Shown: one piece after another, positions 19,051 through 29,918 of the stretch
How the letters are laid out: every line of letters starts with the position of its first letter
Numbering within the stretch: position 1 is the stretch's first letter
Assembly: GCA_927417275.1 (NCBI GenBank)
Contig: CAKMJV010000006.1
Coordinates: 152,114-216,113 of the forward strand
Source of the DNA: an uncultured Clostridia bacterium
GTDB taxonomy: Bacteria; Bacillota; Clostridia; Peptostreptococcales; Acidaminobacteraceae
Length of the DNA: 64,000 nucleotides
Direction: 5' to 3'
Notes under the pieces: generated by a model
What the model was told of the DNA's origin: nothing
What the model saw: only the letters and a program-made list of their open reading frames with translations
Database searches by the model: none
Program-made: the position numbers and the translations under genes

Positions 19051-19079
19051 AAAATATCATTTTCTAGTGCCTTTGTCAA
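19051..19079 (-). promoter_or_regulatory. Promoter of the guaB-guaA unit
   Basis: Minus strand: -35 TTGACA (19074-19079), 17-bp spacer, -10 TATTTT (19051-19056). It lies between divergent guaB and the ABC exporter genes. Confidence 0.55.
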
Positions 19080-19228
19080 CCAATCCTGTAACCATCGACC
19101 TATTAATTTTTTTAAACATTTCAACTTTTAAAACAATCGTATAAAAAAATTTTTTCGGTGTGCGAAATAACCCTAGAATGTGATAGAATAGTTGAGTAGT
19201 GTCCCGAAAGTTTAAGGAGGCGCCTAGT

Positions 19229-20986
19229 ATGGGAGATTTTAGACATTTAAGTACATTTTTAAAAAAGCACAAATGGGGTTACCTATTTGGGATCGTATTG
19301 CTCATGGCAGTAGATGGTCTACAGCTTATGACACCACTTGTTATCGGCGGTTTTACAGATGCCTTAAAAGGTGGAACATTGACACCGCCTATGATTGGTA
19401 GGTATATTTTCTTTATCATGGCCATCGCCATCGGCGTGGCAATCGGGCGTTACGGCTGGCGTATGACCATCGTGGCAACCGCTAAAAAACTGGAACACTG
19501 GATTCGCAACCGCGTGTTTGGACACCTCGAGAAGATGTCACTAAATTATTTTAACCACCATAAAACGGGTGACCTGATGGCGCATTGTACCAACGACATT
19601 TCTTCGATTAGAAATGCTTTTGGTGGGGGCATGATTATGCTGGTGGATGCGTTATTTATGAGTTTCCTAGCCATCGTGATTATGTTTGTAAAAGTGAGTC
19701 CGCGGTTGACCCTCATCGCTCTGATTCCGATGCCCTTAATCGCCGTTTTCGTATTTGCCATGGGACGCCTTATGAAAATTCGCTTTACAGAGGTGCAAGA
19801 GTCGTTTTCAGATTTAACCGATATCGCTCAGGAAAATTTTTCGGGGATTCGAATCATCAAATCCTTTGTGCAGGAAATGCATTCGGCGACACATTTTAAT
19901 GTGAAAAATAGAAGTTATTTTACTAAAAATATGAAACTCATCAAGACCATCGGTTTGTTACATCCCCTTGTTGGGTTCTTGTCTATGTTAAGCACCATCA
20001 TTGCCACCATTTACGGGGGTGCGCTGGTTATCGACGGCGTCATCAGCATCGGCGATTTCGTCGCTTTCGTTACTTACATCGGTATGCTCACTTGGCCCAT
20101 GATGGCCATCGGTTTCGTCTATAATCAGCTACAGCGCGGGATGGTCTCGCTCAAACGGATCAACACCATCCTCGACACACCTGCTGAAATCATAGATGTC
20201 GAAGTGCTTACCGCACTTAATGAGGCCTATGCCGTGTCGCCTATGGTGGAAATTAACAATCTGACTTTCCAATACCCGAACACCAAGACGCCTGTGCTCA
20301 AGAACATTTCGCTTAAACTGGCGGCAGGCGAAACACTGGCCATCGTGGGTAAAACTGGCAGTGGTAAAACCACACTGGTCAACCTGTTGCTTAGACTGTA
20401 TCAAGTGGACAGTGGCACCATCAAATTTGGTGGCTATGACATCAACCGCATACCCATTAAAAAAATTAGAGACATGATCGGCTATGTGCCGCAAGATAAT
20501 TTTCTCTTTTCCAAAACGGTGAAGTATAACATCGGTTTTGGCAGAGAAGACATTTCAGATGATGAGGCTATGGCGTTTGCAAAGGCGGCGCACATCCACG
20601 AGGAAATTATCGGCTTTCCAAAAGGGTATGATACAGCACTCGGCGAACGCGGCGTAAACATGTCCGGTGGCCAAAAGCAGCGTGTGTCCATCGCACGTGC
20701 CCTTGCGAAAAAACCTGAAATTATCATCCTGGACGATTCACTCTCTGCGGTGGATACCAAGACGGAAGAAAGCATCCGCACCCACTTAAAAGAGTCGCTT
20801 AAAGCAACCACCAGCATCCTCATCGCACACCGCATCTCTACCATCAAACACGCGGATCAAATCATCGTTTTATCAGATGGCGAAATCGCCGAGCGCGGCA
20901 CACATGAAGAACTGGTTGTAGCGGATGGCATCTATGCGGACATGTACCGCAAACAACTGCTTGAAGAAAAACTATCTGAGTCTTAG
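19229..20986 (+). CDS. ABC exporter half-transporter with degenerate catalytic site
   Basis: A 585-residue membrane ABC protein: six helices (about 15-310), then the ATPase domain with Walker A GKTGSGKTT (about 373), signature MSGGQKQR (about 477) and Walker B IIILDDSLSAVD (about 500). The residue after the Walker B Asp is Asp instead of the catalytic Glu, as in BmrC/TM287-type subunits, so one of the two ATP sites of the dimer should be hydrolysis-poor. The start at 19229 follows AAGGAGG; the frame extends to 19199. Its partner begins 9 bp downstream. It is likely a heterodimeric multidrug or lipid exporter. Confidence 0.92.
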   Translation: MGDFRHLSTFLKKHKWGYLFGIVLLMAVDGLQLMTPLVIGGFTDALKGGTLTPPMIGRYIFFIMAIAIGVAIGRYGWRMTIVATAKKLEHWIRNRVFGHLEKMSLNYFNHHKTGDLMAHCTNDISSIRNAFGGGMIMLVDALFMSFLAIVIMFVKVSPRLTLIALIPMPLIAVFVFAMGRLMKIRFTEVQESFSDLTDIAQENFSGIRIIKSFVQEMHSATHFNVKNRSYFTKNMKLIKTIGLLHPLVGFLSMLSTIIATIYGGALVIDGVISIGDFVAFVTYIGMLTWPMMAIGFVYNQLQRGMVSLKRINTILDTPAEIIDVEVLTALNEAYAVSPMVEINNLTFQYPNTKTPVLKNISLKLAAGETLAIVGKTGSGKTTLVNLLLRLYQVDSGTIKFGGYDINRIPIKKIRDMIGYVPQDNFLFSKTVKYNIGFGREDISDDEAMAFAKAAHIHEEIIGFPKGYDTALGERGVNMSGGQKQRVSIARALAKKPEIIILDDSLSAVDTKTEESIRTHLKESLKATTSILIAHRISTIKHADQIIVLSDGEIAERGTHEELVVADGIYADMYRKQLLEEKLSES

Positions 20987-20995
20987 GAGGCAACT

Positions 20996-23071
20996 ATGGC
21001 AGACACCATTCATAATGAACAAGAAATAGAAAAGTCATTTGATGCCCACATCATGAGACGATTGTTTAAATTTGCTAAGCCCCAAGCGTTTGTCCTTTTC
21101 ATCAGTATCCTTTTGATGCTGTTTGTCACCGCGATGGATTTAGCCATTCCCTATTTTACCAAAATCGCCATCGACGATTACATCTCTCCGAGTATTCAAA
21201 GGGTTTATGTCACAGCAGAAGGCGCTGATGATGCACCGCTGGTTTTACCGACGCTGTTTAATCGGTACTTTGGCGATGCGCCCGATGGCACCGTAACGTC
21301 TACGGTTCTATATAAGGACGATGGCCTCTATGTGGTAAAGGGTCTTGACGTCACCGACTTATCCTCAGCGCTGAACACGGAGACTGAAGTGCTTACCTAT
21401 GAGGGCGAAACCTACACCGTAGAGAAACTCACAACGTCACAAGTTTCCCAGATTAAATCACATAACAAATCACAAGTGTTGATCCTTATGATTCAGCTCT
21501 TGGTGCTATTGGCCATCAGTTTGGCATTTGGCTACGCGCATACGTACCTATTAAACTACGCCAGCCAAAATGTCATCTACGCCATGCGCGACAGTTTATT
21601 TAGACACATCCAAGACATGAGCCTCGACTTTTTCGATAAAAACCCTGTGGGTAGACTGGTCACACGGGTTTCAAACGACATGGAGAACATCAACGAACTC
21701 TTTACCAACGTTTTGGTCACCTCGGTTAAGGACTTCTTACTCCTGTTTGGTACCGTGGTGGTAATGACCCTCATCAACTGGAAACTCACACTCATCTGCT
21801 TCGTTACCATGCCGCTGGTTATTCTGTCTGCTTCCATTTTCAGACGCAAAGCGCGATCGGTACAGCGGGATGTTAAGGTGAAACTGGCGCGGATCAACGC
21901 CACTTTAGCAGAAAACATTAACGGCATGAAAATCATCCAAATCTTCAATAAAGAAAAAAGCATCTATAACGATTTTGATCATATAAATGAAGATTTCCTC
22001 AAAAGTTCACTGGAAGAAACCCATGTCTATGCGGTATTCAGACCGACCATGAACCTCGCGTACTCACTTTCATTGTCACTCCTACTCTGGTTTGGCGGTG
22101 GCGATGCCATAAGAAACGTGGTGGAACTAGGTGTACTCGTGGCCTTTATCAGTTATACGCAGCAATTCTTCAGACCCATCATGGACCTCAGCGAAAAATT
22201 CAACATCCTGCAGTCCTCTATGGCCAGTGCAGAGCGGATCTTCATGCTCTTTGATGAAACCCCTAGCGTAAACAATGCCCCCGCTGTACAGTCTCTTGAC
22301 CCCCACACATTCCGCGGTGAAATCGCTTTCGAAGACGTGTGGTTCAGTTACAATAAAAAGCCCGTGGACATCGAAGACTATGTGCTTAAAGGCGTTAGTT
22401 TCGTGGCAAAACCGGGCGAAGCCATCGCTCTGGTGGGTGCAACAGGCTCTGGAAAAACCACCATCATCAGTTTGCTTAACCGCTTTTATGACATTCAAAA
22501 GGGTCGCATTACTGTGGATGGGGTAGATATTAGAGACTTAGACATCTCTAACCTGCGCACACTAATCGGAATCGTGCTACAAGATGTATTCCTATTCTCT
22601 GGTGACATCTCGACGAACATCCGCCTGTATAATCAAGACATCACCGATGCACACATCAAGGAAATCGCTAAGTACGTTAACGCCGACCATTTTATCGCAA
22701 ATCTCCCCGAGGGCTATCACGAACCGGTGGTGGAAAGGGGCGCGACACTTTCATCCGGTCAGCGTCAACTGTTGTCTTTTGCTAGAGCGCTTGTCTTTGA
22801 TCCAAAGATACTTATTTTGGACGAAGCCACGTCGAACATCGACACCGAGACGGAACTGCTCATCCAAGATGCCATTAATAAAATCATCACGGGACGCACC
22901 ACCCTCATCGTGGCACATCGACTTTCCACCATCCAGCACGCGGATAAAATCCTCGTTATGAGCAAAGGGGAAATTAAAGAGATGGGCAATCATCAAGAAC
23001 TGTTATCTAAAAAAGGGATGTATTATGACCTCTATACGCTTCAGTACAGCGAAACCGAGCGATCGATTTAG
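20996..23071 (+). CDS. ABC exporter half-transporter, BmrD/YheH-like partner
   Basis: 691 residues. Between the first two membrane helices there is an insert of about 95 residues (roughly 55-150, outside the membrane), as in the BmrD/YheH group. ATPase: Walker A GATGSGKTT (about 479), signature LSSGQRQLLS (about 584) and Walker B ILILDEATSNID (about 607) with the normal Glu. The signature here is LSSGQ rather than LSGGQ. Together with the upstream protein, which has Asp in place of Glu, it forms an asymmetric heterodimer. AGGAGG lies 6 nt before the start. Substrate unknown. Confidence 0.92.
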   Translation: MADTIHNEQEIEKSFDAHIMRRLFKFAKPQAFVLFISILLMLFVTAMDLAIPYFTKIAIDDYISPSIQRVYVTAEGADDAPLVLPTLFNRYFGDAPDGTVTSTVLYKDDGLYVVKGLDVTDLSSALNTETEVLTYEGETYTVEKLTTSQVSQIKSHNKSQVLILMIQLLVLLAISLAFGYAHTYLLNYASQNVIYAMRDSLFRHIQDMSLDFFDKNPVGRLVTRVSNDMENINELFTNVLVTSVKDFLLLFGTVVVMTLINWKLTLICFVTMPLVILSASIFRRKARSVQRDVKVKLARINATLAENINGMKIIQIFNKEKSIYNDFDHINEDFLKSSLEETHVYAVFRPTMNLAYSLSLSLLLWFGGGDAIRNVVELGVLVAFISYTQQFFRPIMDLSEKFNILQSSMASAERIFMLFDETPSVNNAPAVQSLDPHTFRGEIAFEDVWFSYNKKPVDIEDYVLKGVSFVAKPGEAIALVGATGSGKTTIISLLNRFYDIQKGRITVDGVDIRDLDISNLRTLIGIVLQDVFLFSGDISTNIRLYNQDITDAHIKEIAKYVNADHFIANLPEGYHEPVVERGATLSSGQRQLLSFARALVFDPKILILDEATSNIDTETELLIQDAINKIITGRTTLIVAHRLSTIQHADKILVMSKGEIKEMGNHQELLSKKGMYYDLYTLQYSETERSI

Positions 23072-23117
23072 CCGTCGTTTGTTTGGCATAGGGCATAGGT
23101 CGTTGACGATGAAGCGT

Positions 23118-23146
23118 TTACTTCTGCACGATATTGTGCTATGATG
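23118..23146 (+). promoter_or_regulatory. Promoter of the thiT riboswitch transcript
   Basis: -35 TTTACT (23118-23123), 17-bp spacer, -10 TATGAT (23141-23146), placing initiation about 15 bp before the riboswitch. Confidence 0.5.
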
Positions 23147-23166
23147 AATGCATAACTTAATAAATG

Positions 23167-23256
23167 ATTCACCTAGGGGTGCCAGAACTTGGCTGAGAGC
23201 GGAAACGTAACCCTTCGAACCTGAACTAGTTAAAACTAGCGGAGGAAAGAGTGGAA
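23167..23256 (+). promoter_or_regulatory. TPP (THI-element) riboswitch
   Basis: Contains the conserved blocks AGGGGTGCC, GGCTGAGA, ACCCTTCGAACCTGA and ACTAGCGGAGGAAAG in the right order; outer stem TTCAC/GTGGA. It binds thiamine pyrophosphate. It precedes a terminator and thiT. Confidence 0.95.
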
Positions 23257-23269
23257 AAATGCGAATTTT

Positions 23270-23306
23270 ATCCCGTTTGGTCTCCCAAGCGGGATTTTCT
23301 ATTTTC
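23270..23306 (+). terminator. Riboswitch-controlled intrinsic terminator
   Basis: An 11-bp stem ATCCCGTTTGG/CCAAGCGGGAT (one G-T pair), TCTC loop, then TTTTCTATTTT. It lies 14 bp after the TPP aptamer, so ligand binding probably leads to premature termination before thiT. Confidence 0.88.
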
Positions 23307-23374
23307 ACCTGGGAATCATTTGAATCTGCCGCAGTCAACTTAGGCTACGGACACTTTTAAATGGAGGCAATACT

Positions 23375-23911
23375 ATGGAAAGAAAAGCAAGCAGCACCAA
23401 AATGCTCGTTGAAGGCGCAATGATGATCGCCATCGCGACGGTACTCAGTTTCTTAAAGTTCAACACACCCCTTTGGGTCAACGGTGGCTCTGTCACCGCA
23501 GCCAGCATGGTCCCAATCTTGATCTTCGCCTACAGATGGGGCGGCGCAAAAGGCATCTTCGTCGGTGCTGTATATGGACTGTTACAATTCTTTATCGAAC
23601 CTTACGCGGCACATCCTCTTTCAGTAATTATGGACTACCCGCTTGCTTTCGCAGGCATCGGCGTCTTTGGCTTTTTCGCTGCAAAAGGCGCATCACTTTC
23701 TAAAGTGTACACAGGCATCGTCGCTGCACTGGGCTTTCGCTTTTTAGCACACTTTTTATCGGGCTTTATCTTCTTCGCGATGTACGCACCAGAAGGCATG
23801 AATCCCGTGTACTACTCACTGATTTACAACGGTTCATACATGCTACCAGAAATCATCATCTCTTGTGCAGTATTCACCTTGTTACGTAAACCTGTGGATC
23901 AGATCGCATAG
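23375..23911 (+). CDS. thiT: Thiamine transporter ThiT (ECF S component)
   Basis: 178-residue membrane protein with six predicted helices, the substrate-specific subunit of an energy-coupling-factor transporter; it should work with a shared EcfAAT module encoded elsewhere. Diagnostic residues include LEGAMMIAIATVLS-like start, WGGAKGIFVGAVYG (about 53-66), and the C-terminal YNGSYMLPE. AUG is preceded by GGAGGC. Identity is supported by the TPP riboswitch and attenuator directly upstream. Confidence 0.95.
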   Translation: MERKASSTKMLVEGAMMIAIATVLSFLKFNTPLWVNGGSVTAASMVPILIFAYRWGGAKGIFVGAVYGLLQFFIEPYAAHPLSVIMDYPLAFAGIGVFGFFAAKGASLSKVYTGIVAALGFRFLAHFLSGFIFFAMYAPEGMNPVYYSLIYNGSYMLPEIIISCAVFTLLRKPVDQIA

Positions 23912-23917
23912 ACTGAA

Positions 23918-23983
23918 CAAAATGTCCCTGGCAACTTTTTGCAAGTTCGATTCTACTTGCAAAAAGTTGCCAGGGACATTTTG
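23918..23983. repeat. REP-like repeat, inverted pair
   Basis: Two 29-bp arms (23918-23946 and 23955-23983), perfect inverse complements, loop 8 nt. Each arm is the unit AATGTCCCTGGCAACTTTTT plus GCAAGT. It sits directly after thiT and could act as its terminator. Confidence 0.9.
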
Positions 23984-24008
23984 GTTAGTGACATCCTGCC
24001 CAGACACA

Positions 24009-24046
24009 AAAAATCCACCCCAAAGCCTGATGTGCTAAGGGGTGGA
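24009..24046 (-). terminator. Terminator of groESL
   Basis: Minus strand: TCCACCCC (24039-24046) pairs with GGGGTGGA (24014-24021), 17-nt loop, then six T. Confidence 0.8.
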
Positions 24047-24076
24047 GTCTAATTCAAATTTCGCTGTTTAAGTTGG

Positions 24077-24105
24077 ACTAACCAAAAGTTGCCAGGGACA
24101 TTTTG
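24077..24105. repeat. REP-like repeat abutting the groEL stop codon
   Basis: Reverse-orientation unit (ACTAACCAAAAGTTGCC… to 24105). The groEL stop codon begins at 24106, so the repeat follows the gene with no gap. Confidence 0.88.
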
Positions 24106-25749
<1,644 letters not shown>

Positions 25750-25781
25750 TTATGCACTTTCAAATATAAAAATATAATTTT

Positions 25782-26039
25782 CTACTCTAAAACAGCTAAA
25801 ATATCAGCGATATCACAGATGGTTACTTCTTCGCCTTCCACTTTAATCTCAGTGCCAACGTATTTTTTAAATACGACTTTGTCGCCCACTTTTACATCTT
25901 CAACTTCAGAACTCACAGCGACAACTTCAGCCATTTGAGGCTTTTCTTTTGCTTGAGACGGTAGAACAATACCACTTGCGGTCTTTTCTTCCGCTTCTAA
26001 TCGCTTAATAATTACTCTTTTACCTAATGGTCTTAACAT
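25782..26039 (-). CDS. groES: 10-kDa co-chaperonin GroES
   Basis: 85-residue lid of the GroEL ring. It begins [20 protein letters not shown], with the mobile loop around [11 protein letters not shown] (residues 17-27). Length is slightly below the usual 94-97 but no core element is missing. AGGAGG lies before the start; 113 bp separate it from the CIRCE element. Confidence 0.98.
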   Translation of the reverse strand: MLRPLGKRVIIKRLEAEEKTASGIVLPSQAKEKPQMAEVVAVSSEVEDVKVGDKVVFKKYVGTEIKVEGEEVTICDIADILAVLE

Positions 26040-26151
26040 GTTCTTTCCTCCTATTTCTTTTCTCTTATAAAGTCTGCCAATTGGCGATTTCTAAAAGTAA
26101 AACTTTCTACTCAATATCATAAGCTATTGTGTCAAAAAAATCAAGATTTTT

Positions 26152-26178
26152 TTAGCACTCATTTAGACAGAGTGCTAA
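26152..26178 (-). promoter_or_regulatory. CIRCE operator of groESL
   Basis: TTAGCACTC - 9 bp - GAGTGCTAA, a perfect match to the HrcA binding site. Possible promoter elements (TTGATT, 18-bp spacer, TATGAT) lie on the groES side at about 26113-26144, so here CIRCE seems to be upstream of the promoter rather than in the leader. Confidence 0.95.
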
Positions 26179-26187
26179 CAAAGTTGA

Positions 26188-27405
26188 TTACATTTGTTCA
26201 AATAAAAGCGTAGCCTCTTCAACCGCTCCAACAAACAGAGGATTGATGGCTCGGTAATCGAGATTTAAGTCCTCAGACATAGCGATCACCACATCCCAGT
26301 TCCCTGCTTCATAGTATTTCAGCAGTTTAAGAATGTTATGAAAAACATTTTTTTCACCTAGAAGCGCCCCCTTCAAATCTTCTTTTAAAGGCAACGGTTC
26401 GATGATTTCGAACAGCGGTTTCTCCATAATGGTATCGATCAAAGAGAATAGCCCCATTAAAAACGCCTCCGTTTCTCTGGAAGTCAACTGCATCAAACGC
26501 GCTAACTTTTCAGCAAAAAGTCCCCTAATTAAAGAGACGCGTACAAGTTCGTTGGGCTTATCACTGCTTATGTCTCTTAGCATAATCAGCGTCGTCCACT
26601 TACGGATTTCATTGATACCGAGTAATGTCAATGCATGATTAACCGATGTAATTTCCTGTACGGTATAAAAAGCCGGTGAGTTGATTAAACGCAACAACTT
26701 ATAGGTCAATGAGTAATCGCTCTTTATAATCTCTGTTAACCGATTAAAATCAGGCGTTTCACTAATGGTTTCATTTAACACTTCCATATAACGATATGTG
26801 GAAACTTGGATGCTCTTGCCCTTACACATGACGGGTCTTTCAAAAAAGAAACCTTGAAACAAGTGGTACCCGAGTGCCAATGCTTCTTCATAGTCGGCAA
26901 CGGTTTCCACTTTTTCAGCAAGCAATTTCACGCCAGTAGGCGCGTACTTTTCAGCCACGTACGCGCGACCCGCACTTTTGAGTACCAAGAAATCAACTTT
27001 AATGATGTCCACATAAGGCATCAACTTATCAAATGCGCCATCGCCAACAAAGTCATCTAGCGCGATGGTATATCCCTTTTCTTTAAAAGTTTTACACTTT
27101 TCAATCAGTTCATCATCCACCACTAAATTTTCTAACACTTCGATCACAAGCTGTGAAGCATCAAAGAGTTCGGGTAAATTTTCAAGCAGTAAGTTTCTCG
27201 TGAAATTGATATAAGCCATTTTCCCATTGGTCAGTCGTTTTATACCAAAATTAATCAGCGTGTCCACCACCACAGAAGCCGTCGCCAAATCGCCACTTAT
27301 ACTTAAATCATATGTATTTTTCACACTGCTTCTATACAACAGTTCGTAGGCAACCACTTGCTTTCTTCGATCAAATATCGGTTGCCTTGCTAAAAAAACT
27401 TCCAT
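26188..27405 (-). CDS. EAL-like/HDOD signalling protein (YuxH type)
   Basis: 405 residues. The N-terminal EAL-like domain (about 1-190) begins LARQPIFDRRKQVVAYELLY; the catalytic EAL signature is replaced by ELL and several metal ligands seem absent, so cyclic-di-GMP hydrolysis is unlikely. A HDOD domain (about 200-390) follows, with SDYSLTYKLLRLINSPAF. Such proteins are probable signalling scaffolds. It ends 10 bp before CIRCE and starts 4 bp after the ogg gene, implying cotranscription with ogg. Confidence 0.88.
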   Translation of the reverse strand: MEVFLARQPIFDRRKQVVAYELLYRSSVKNTYDLSISGDLATASVVVDTLINFGIKRLTNGKMAYINFTRNLLLENLPELFDASQLVIEVLENLVVDDELIEKCKTFKEKGYTIALDDFVGDGAFDKLMPYVDIIKVDFLVLKSAGRAYVAEKYAPTGVKLLAEKVETVADYEEALALGYHLFQGFFFERPVMCKGKSIQVSTYRYMEVLNETISETPDFNRLTEIIKSDYSLTYKLLRLINSPAFYTVQEITSVNHALTLLGINEIRKWTTLIMLRDISSDKPNELVRVSLIRGLFAEKLARLMQLTSRETEAFLMGLFSLIDTIMEKPLFEIIEPLPLKEDLKGALLGEKNVFHNILKLLKYYEAGNWDVVIAMSEDLNLDYRAINPLFVGAVEEATLLFEQM

Positions 27406-27409
27406 TTGT

Positions 27410-28267
27410 TTACCCCTTATTTTGGATATTTCTTATATAATAAAATAATAATTGCTGCGCCACACCTGGATACGCGATAAAATAATGTTTGATAAAATCC
27501 ATGTGGTTTTTTTCCACCCCATAAAGTGTCATCAACATTTTTTTAACCCATGTATCTATGGGAAATGCCTCTTCTTTTTCATAGGCAAATAACAAAATAC
27601 AGTCCGCCACTTTATCGCCTACGCCATAGAATTGCTTTAACCACGTTCTGCCTGCTTCGGCTGATAATGCAAAAGGCACGCTCAAATCCAAACTTTCTTC
27701 CACGATCTTTTTCGCAGTGAACGAAACCGATTTCGCGCGATAGCCAATGGCTTTGACATTAAGCGCTTCTAATGAGGCCTCCGCCAGTGGCTGCACCTCT
27801 GGAAAAGCATAAAAGGCCTGTCCCTCTAACGTGCCTAATGGCTCGCCAAAGCGTTCTGCCAGTGCTTCTATGGTCATCTTAATTTTGGGGATGTTGTTGT
27901 TGCTTGATAGAATAAATGAGATTAACGTTTCAAAGGGCGCTTGGTGCATCATTCTTAATCCCCAACCGGATTCAACGGCTTTTTTTAACGTTTCATCGCG
28001 CGCCATAAGCACGTTATAAATGGGTTCATAATCTGTATCTAGATCAAAATAGTGCTGTAAATCCGATTTAGATAGCGGCGACCCGTATACGTCGACGGTA
28101 TACTGCGATGCTTCCTCCACGATTACAAGGATGGATTTATTCACCACGCCGATGAATCGTTCACCTTTATGGGACCAGCGAAAACATTGTCCACAATCGA
28201 TGGTTTTAAACAGATCAAAATTTGATTTTTCCAAATGATGGGTGCCTTGATATTTGGCTTCTTTCAC
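27410..28267 (-). CDS. 8-oxoguanine DNA glycosylase/AP lyase (OGG1 family)
   Basis: 285-residue base-excision repair enzyme removing oxidised guanine. The N-terminal OGG domain (FKTIDCGQCFRW, 20-31) is followed by the HhH-GPD fold with FYGVGDKVADCI, catalytic Lys219, and FPIDTWVKK with the conserved Asp238. Length is normal for clostridial OGG1-type enzymes. It is cotranscribed with the EAL-like/HDOD gene that starts 4 bp downstream. Confidence 0.9.
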   Translation of the reverse strand: MKEAKYQGTHHLEKSNFDLFKTIDCGQCFRWSHKGERFIGVVNKSILVIVEEASQYTVDVYGSPLSKSDLQHYFDLDTDYEPIYNVLMARDETLKKAVESGWGLRMMHQAPFETLISFILSSNNNIPKIKMTIEALAERFGEPLGTLEGQAFYAFPEVQPLAEASLEALNVKAIGYRAKSVSFTAKKIVEESLDLSVPFALSAEAGRTWLKQFYGVGDKVADCILLFAYEKEEAFPIDTWVKKMLMTLYGVEKNHMDFIKHYFIAYPGVAQQLLFYYIRNIQNKG

Positions 28268-28329
28268 GCTTTTGCCTCTTTTCTCTCACTGCTTCTATTA
28301 TACTTCATTTTGGGCAAAAACACATTAAA

Positions 28330-28369
28330 AAAGCTTCACCCCAGAGTAGAGACTCCAAAGTGAAGCTTT
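28330..28369 (-). terminator. Terminator of the purine permease gene
   Basis: 10-bp stem AAAGCTTCAC/GTGAAGCTTT (28330-28339 with 28360-28369) followed by T-rich sequence on the minus strand. Confidence 0.82.
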
Positions 28370-28381
28370 GTAAGTTATGCC

Positions 28382-29680
28382 TTAGATAAAGAACTTCACG
28401 ATAAACAGAATTGCTAAAATATACGTCAACATTGGGATATCGGCAAATTTTCTAGTTGCCACTTTTAATGCCACATAAGCGACGATACCAAATACGATGC
28501 CTTCTGAAATTGAGTAAGCAAGTGGCATCATGATAATCGTTAAGAACGCTGGAATCGCTTCTGTAAAGTCATCAAAGTTGATGTCTTTAATCGGACTCAT
28601 CATAAATAAACCAACGAGGATTAATGCAGATGCTGTTGCTGCAGATGGAATCATGAGGAATAATGGTGAGAAGAATAACGCTAAACCAAATAAACCCGCT
28701 GTTACCACTGAAGTTAATCCCGTTCTACCGCCTTCAGCCACACCCGCTGCAGATTCAACGTAAGTTGTAACCGTAGATGTACCGAAGATCGCGCCAACAG
28801 TTGTAGCGATTGCGTCAGCTAAAAGTGCTTGTTTTGCTTTTGGCACTTTGCCATCTTTCGTTAACATACCCGCCTTTGTGCTTACGCCTACAAGCGTACC
28901 CACTGTATCGAAAATATCAACAAATAAGAATACGAAAAGAACAGTAAACATATCAAATGTTAAAATTTCAGTCCAAACAAAATCAAAGAAATAAGGTGCC
29001 ACAGGTGCAGAAACCAATTGACCTGGGAATGTCGTGATGCCCATAGGGAATCCGATAATCGTCGTCGCAACGATCGCGATAAACAGTGCGCCTTTTACCT
29101 TGTAAGCAAGTAAAACGCCAGCGATCACAAGACCGATAATCGCGAGAAGTGCTGAGCCTTCTGTTACTTTACCAAGCGTAACCAATGGAACACCTGTTAC
29201 GATGATGCCTGCATTTGCAAGTCCGATAAAGGCGATAAATAAGCCGATACCTACTGAAATTGCGCTTTTGATGTTTCTTGGAATCGAGTTAATAATAGCT
29301 TCACGTACATTAAAGAATGATAAAAGAATAAAAATAAGACCTTCTAAAAATACTGCTGTAAGTGCAAATTCTGGAGATTTACCCATACCAATAACAACTG
29401 TATAAGCGAAAAATGCATTAAGACCCATACCTGGTGCAAGTGCAAATGGTAAATTTGCAGCAAATGCCATAATCAAAGTACCAATCAATGATGCCAAAGC
29501 AGTAGCCGTAAACACTTTACCAAAATCCATACCTGCATCGCCCAAGATACCTGGATTTACTGCTAAGATATACGCCATCGTCATAAATGTCGTAAATCCT
29601 GCTAGAACTTCTGTTTTAACAGTTGTGCCGTGATCTTTGAGTCTGAACGTTTTCTCAAAGAAGCCCATATTTTTTTCCAT
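28382..29680 (-). CDS. NCS2-family purine permease (guanine/hypoxanthine type)
   Basis: 432-residue polytopic transporter of the AzgA/PbuG group. Signatures: LKDHGTTVKTEVLAGFTTFMT split around the first helix, APGMGLNAFFAY (about 85-96), DIFDTVGTLVGV (about 257-268) with the substrate-binding Asp/Glu region, and ESAAGVAEGGRTGL (about 308-321). The start at 29680 has GGAGG upstream; the TTG at 29698 that extends the frame overlaps it. Substrate likely guanine, hypoxanthine or adenine. It stands alone with a PurBox-like promoter. Confidence 0.92.
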   Translation of the reverse strand: MEKNMGFFEKTFRLKDHGTTVKTEVLAGFTTFMTMAYILAVNPGILGDAGMDFGKVFTATALASLIGTLIMAFAANLPFALAPGMGLNAFFAYTVVIGMGKSPEFALTAVFLEGLIFILLSFFNVREAIINSIPRNIKSAISVGIGLFIAFIGLANAGIIVTGVPLVTLGKVTEGSALLAIIGLVIAGVLLAYKVKGALFIAIVATTIIGFPMGITTFPGQLVSAPVAPYFFDFVWTEILTFDMFTVLFVFLFVDIFDTVGTLVGVSTKAGMLTKDGKVPKAKQALLADAIATTVGAIFGTSTVTTYVESAAGVAEGGRTGLTSVVTAGLFGLALFFSPLFLMIPSAATASALILVGLFMMSPIKDINFDDFTEAIPAFLTIIMMPLAYSISEGIVFGIVAYVALKVATRKFADIPMLTYILAILFIVKFFI

Positions 29681-29721
29681 AAAATTAATAACCTCCAATA
29701 ATTTCGATATCTACACCATTG

Positions 29722-29750
29722 ATTTTATCAAAACGTTCGGGAAAACACAA
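29722..29750 (-). promoter_or_regulatory. Purine permease promoter with PurBox-like sequence
   Basis: Minus strand: -35 TTGTGT (29745-29750), 17-bp spacer, -10 TAAAAT (29722-29727). The spacer holds TTTTCCCGAACGTT (29732-29745), close to the Bacillus PurR box core CCGAAC. Only one box is seen; PurR sites usually come in pairs. Confidence 0.45.
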
Positions 29751-29918
29751 ATATTATTTTGCATATTTGAGTTATTTTTCGTCTTTTTGTTAGATGTACT
29801 GTAATGAAAATCCAAACAAGGCGCATTTTTCAGCACGTATTCACCCGTTCTTTTGTTAACTTATTACAACAGAACCAAGAATATGCCGTATTTTACACCC
29901 AAAACTCACAAATCGACA

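Noticed and set aside
29699..29918. Purine riboswitch before the permease
   Set aside because: The conserved purine-aptamer loops are not found on the minus strand.
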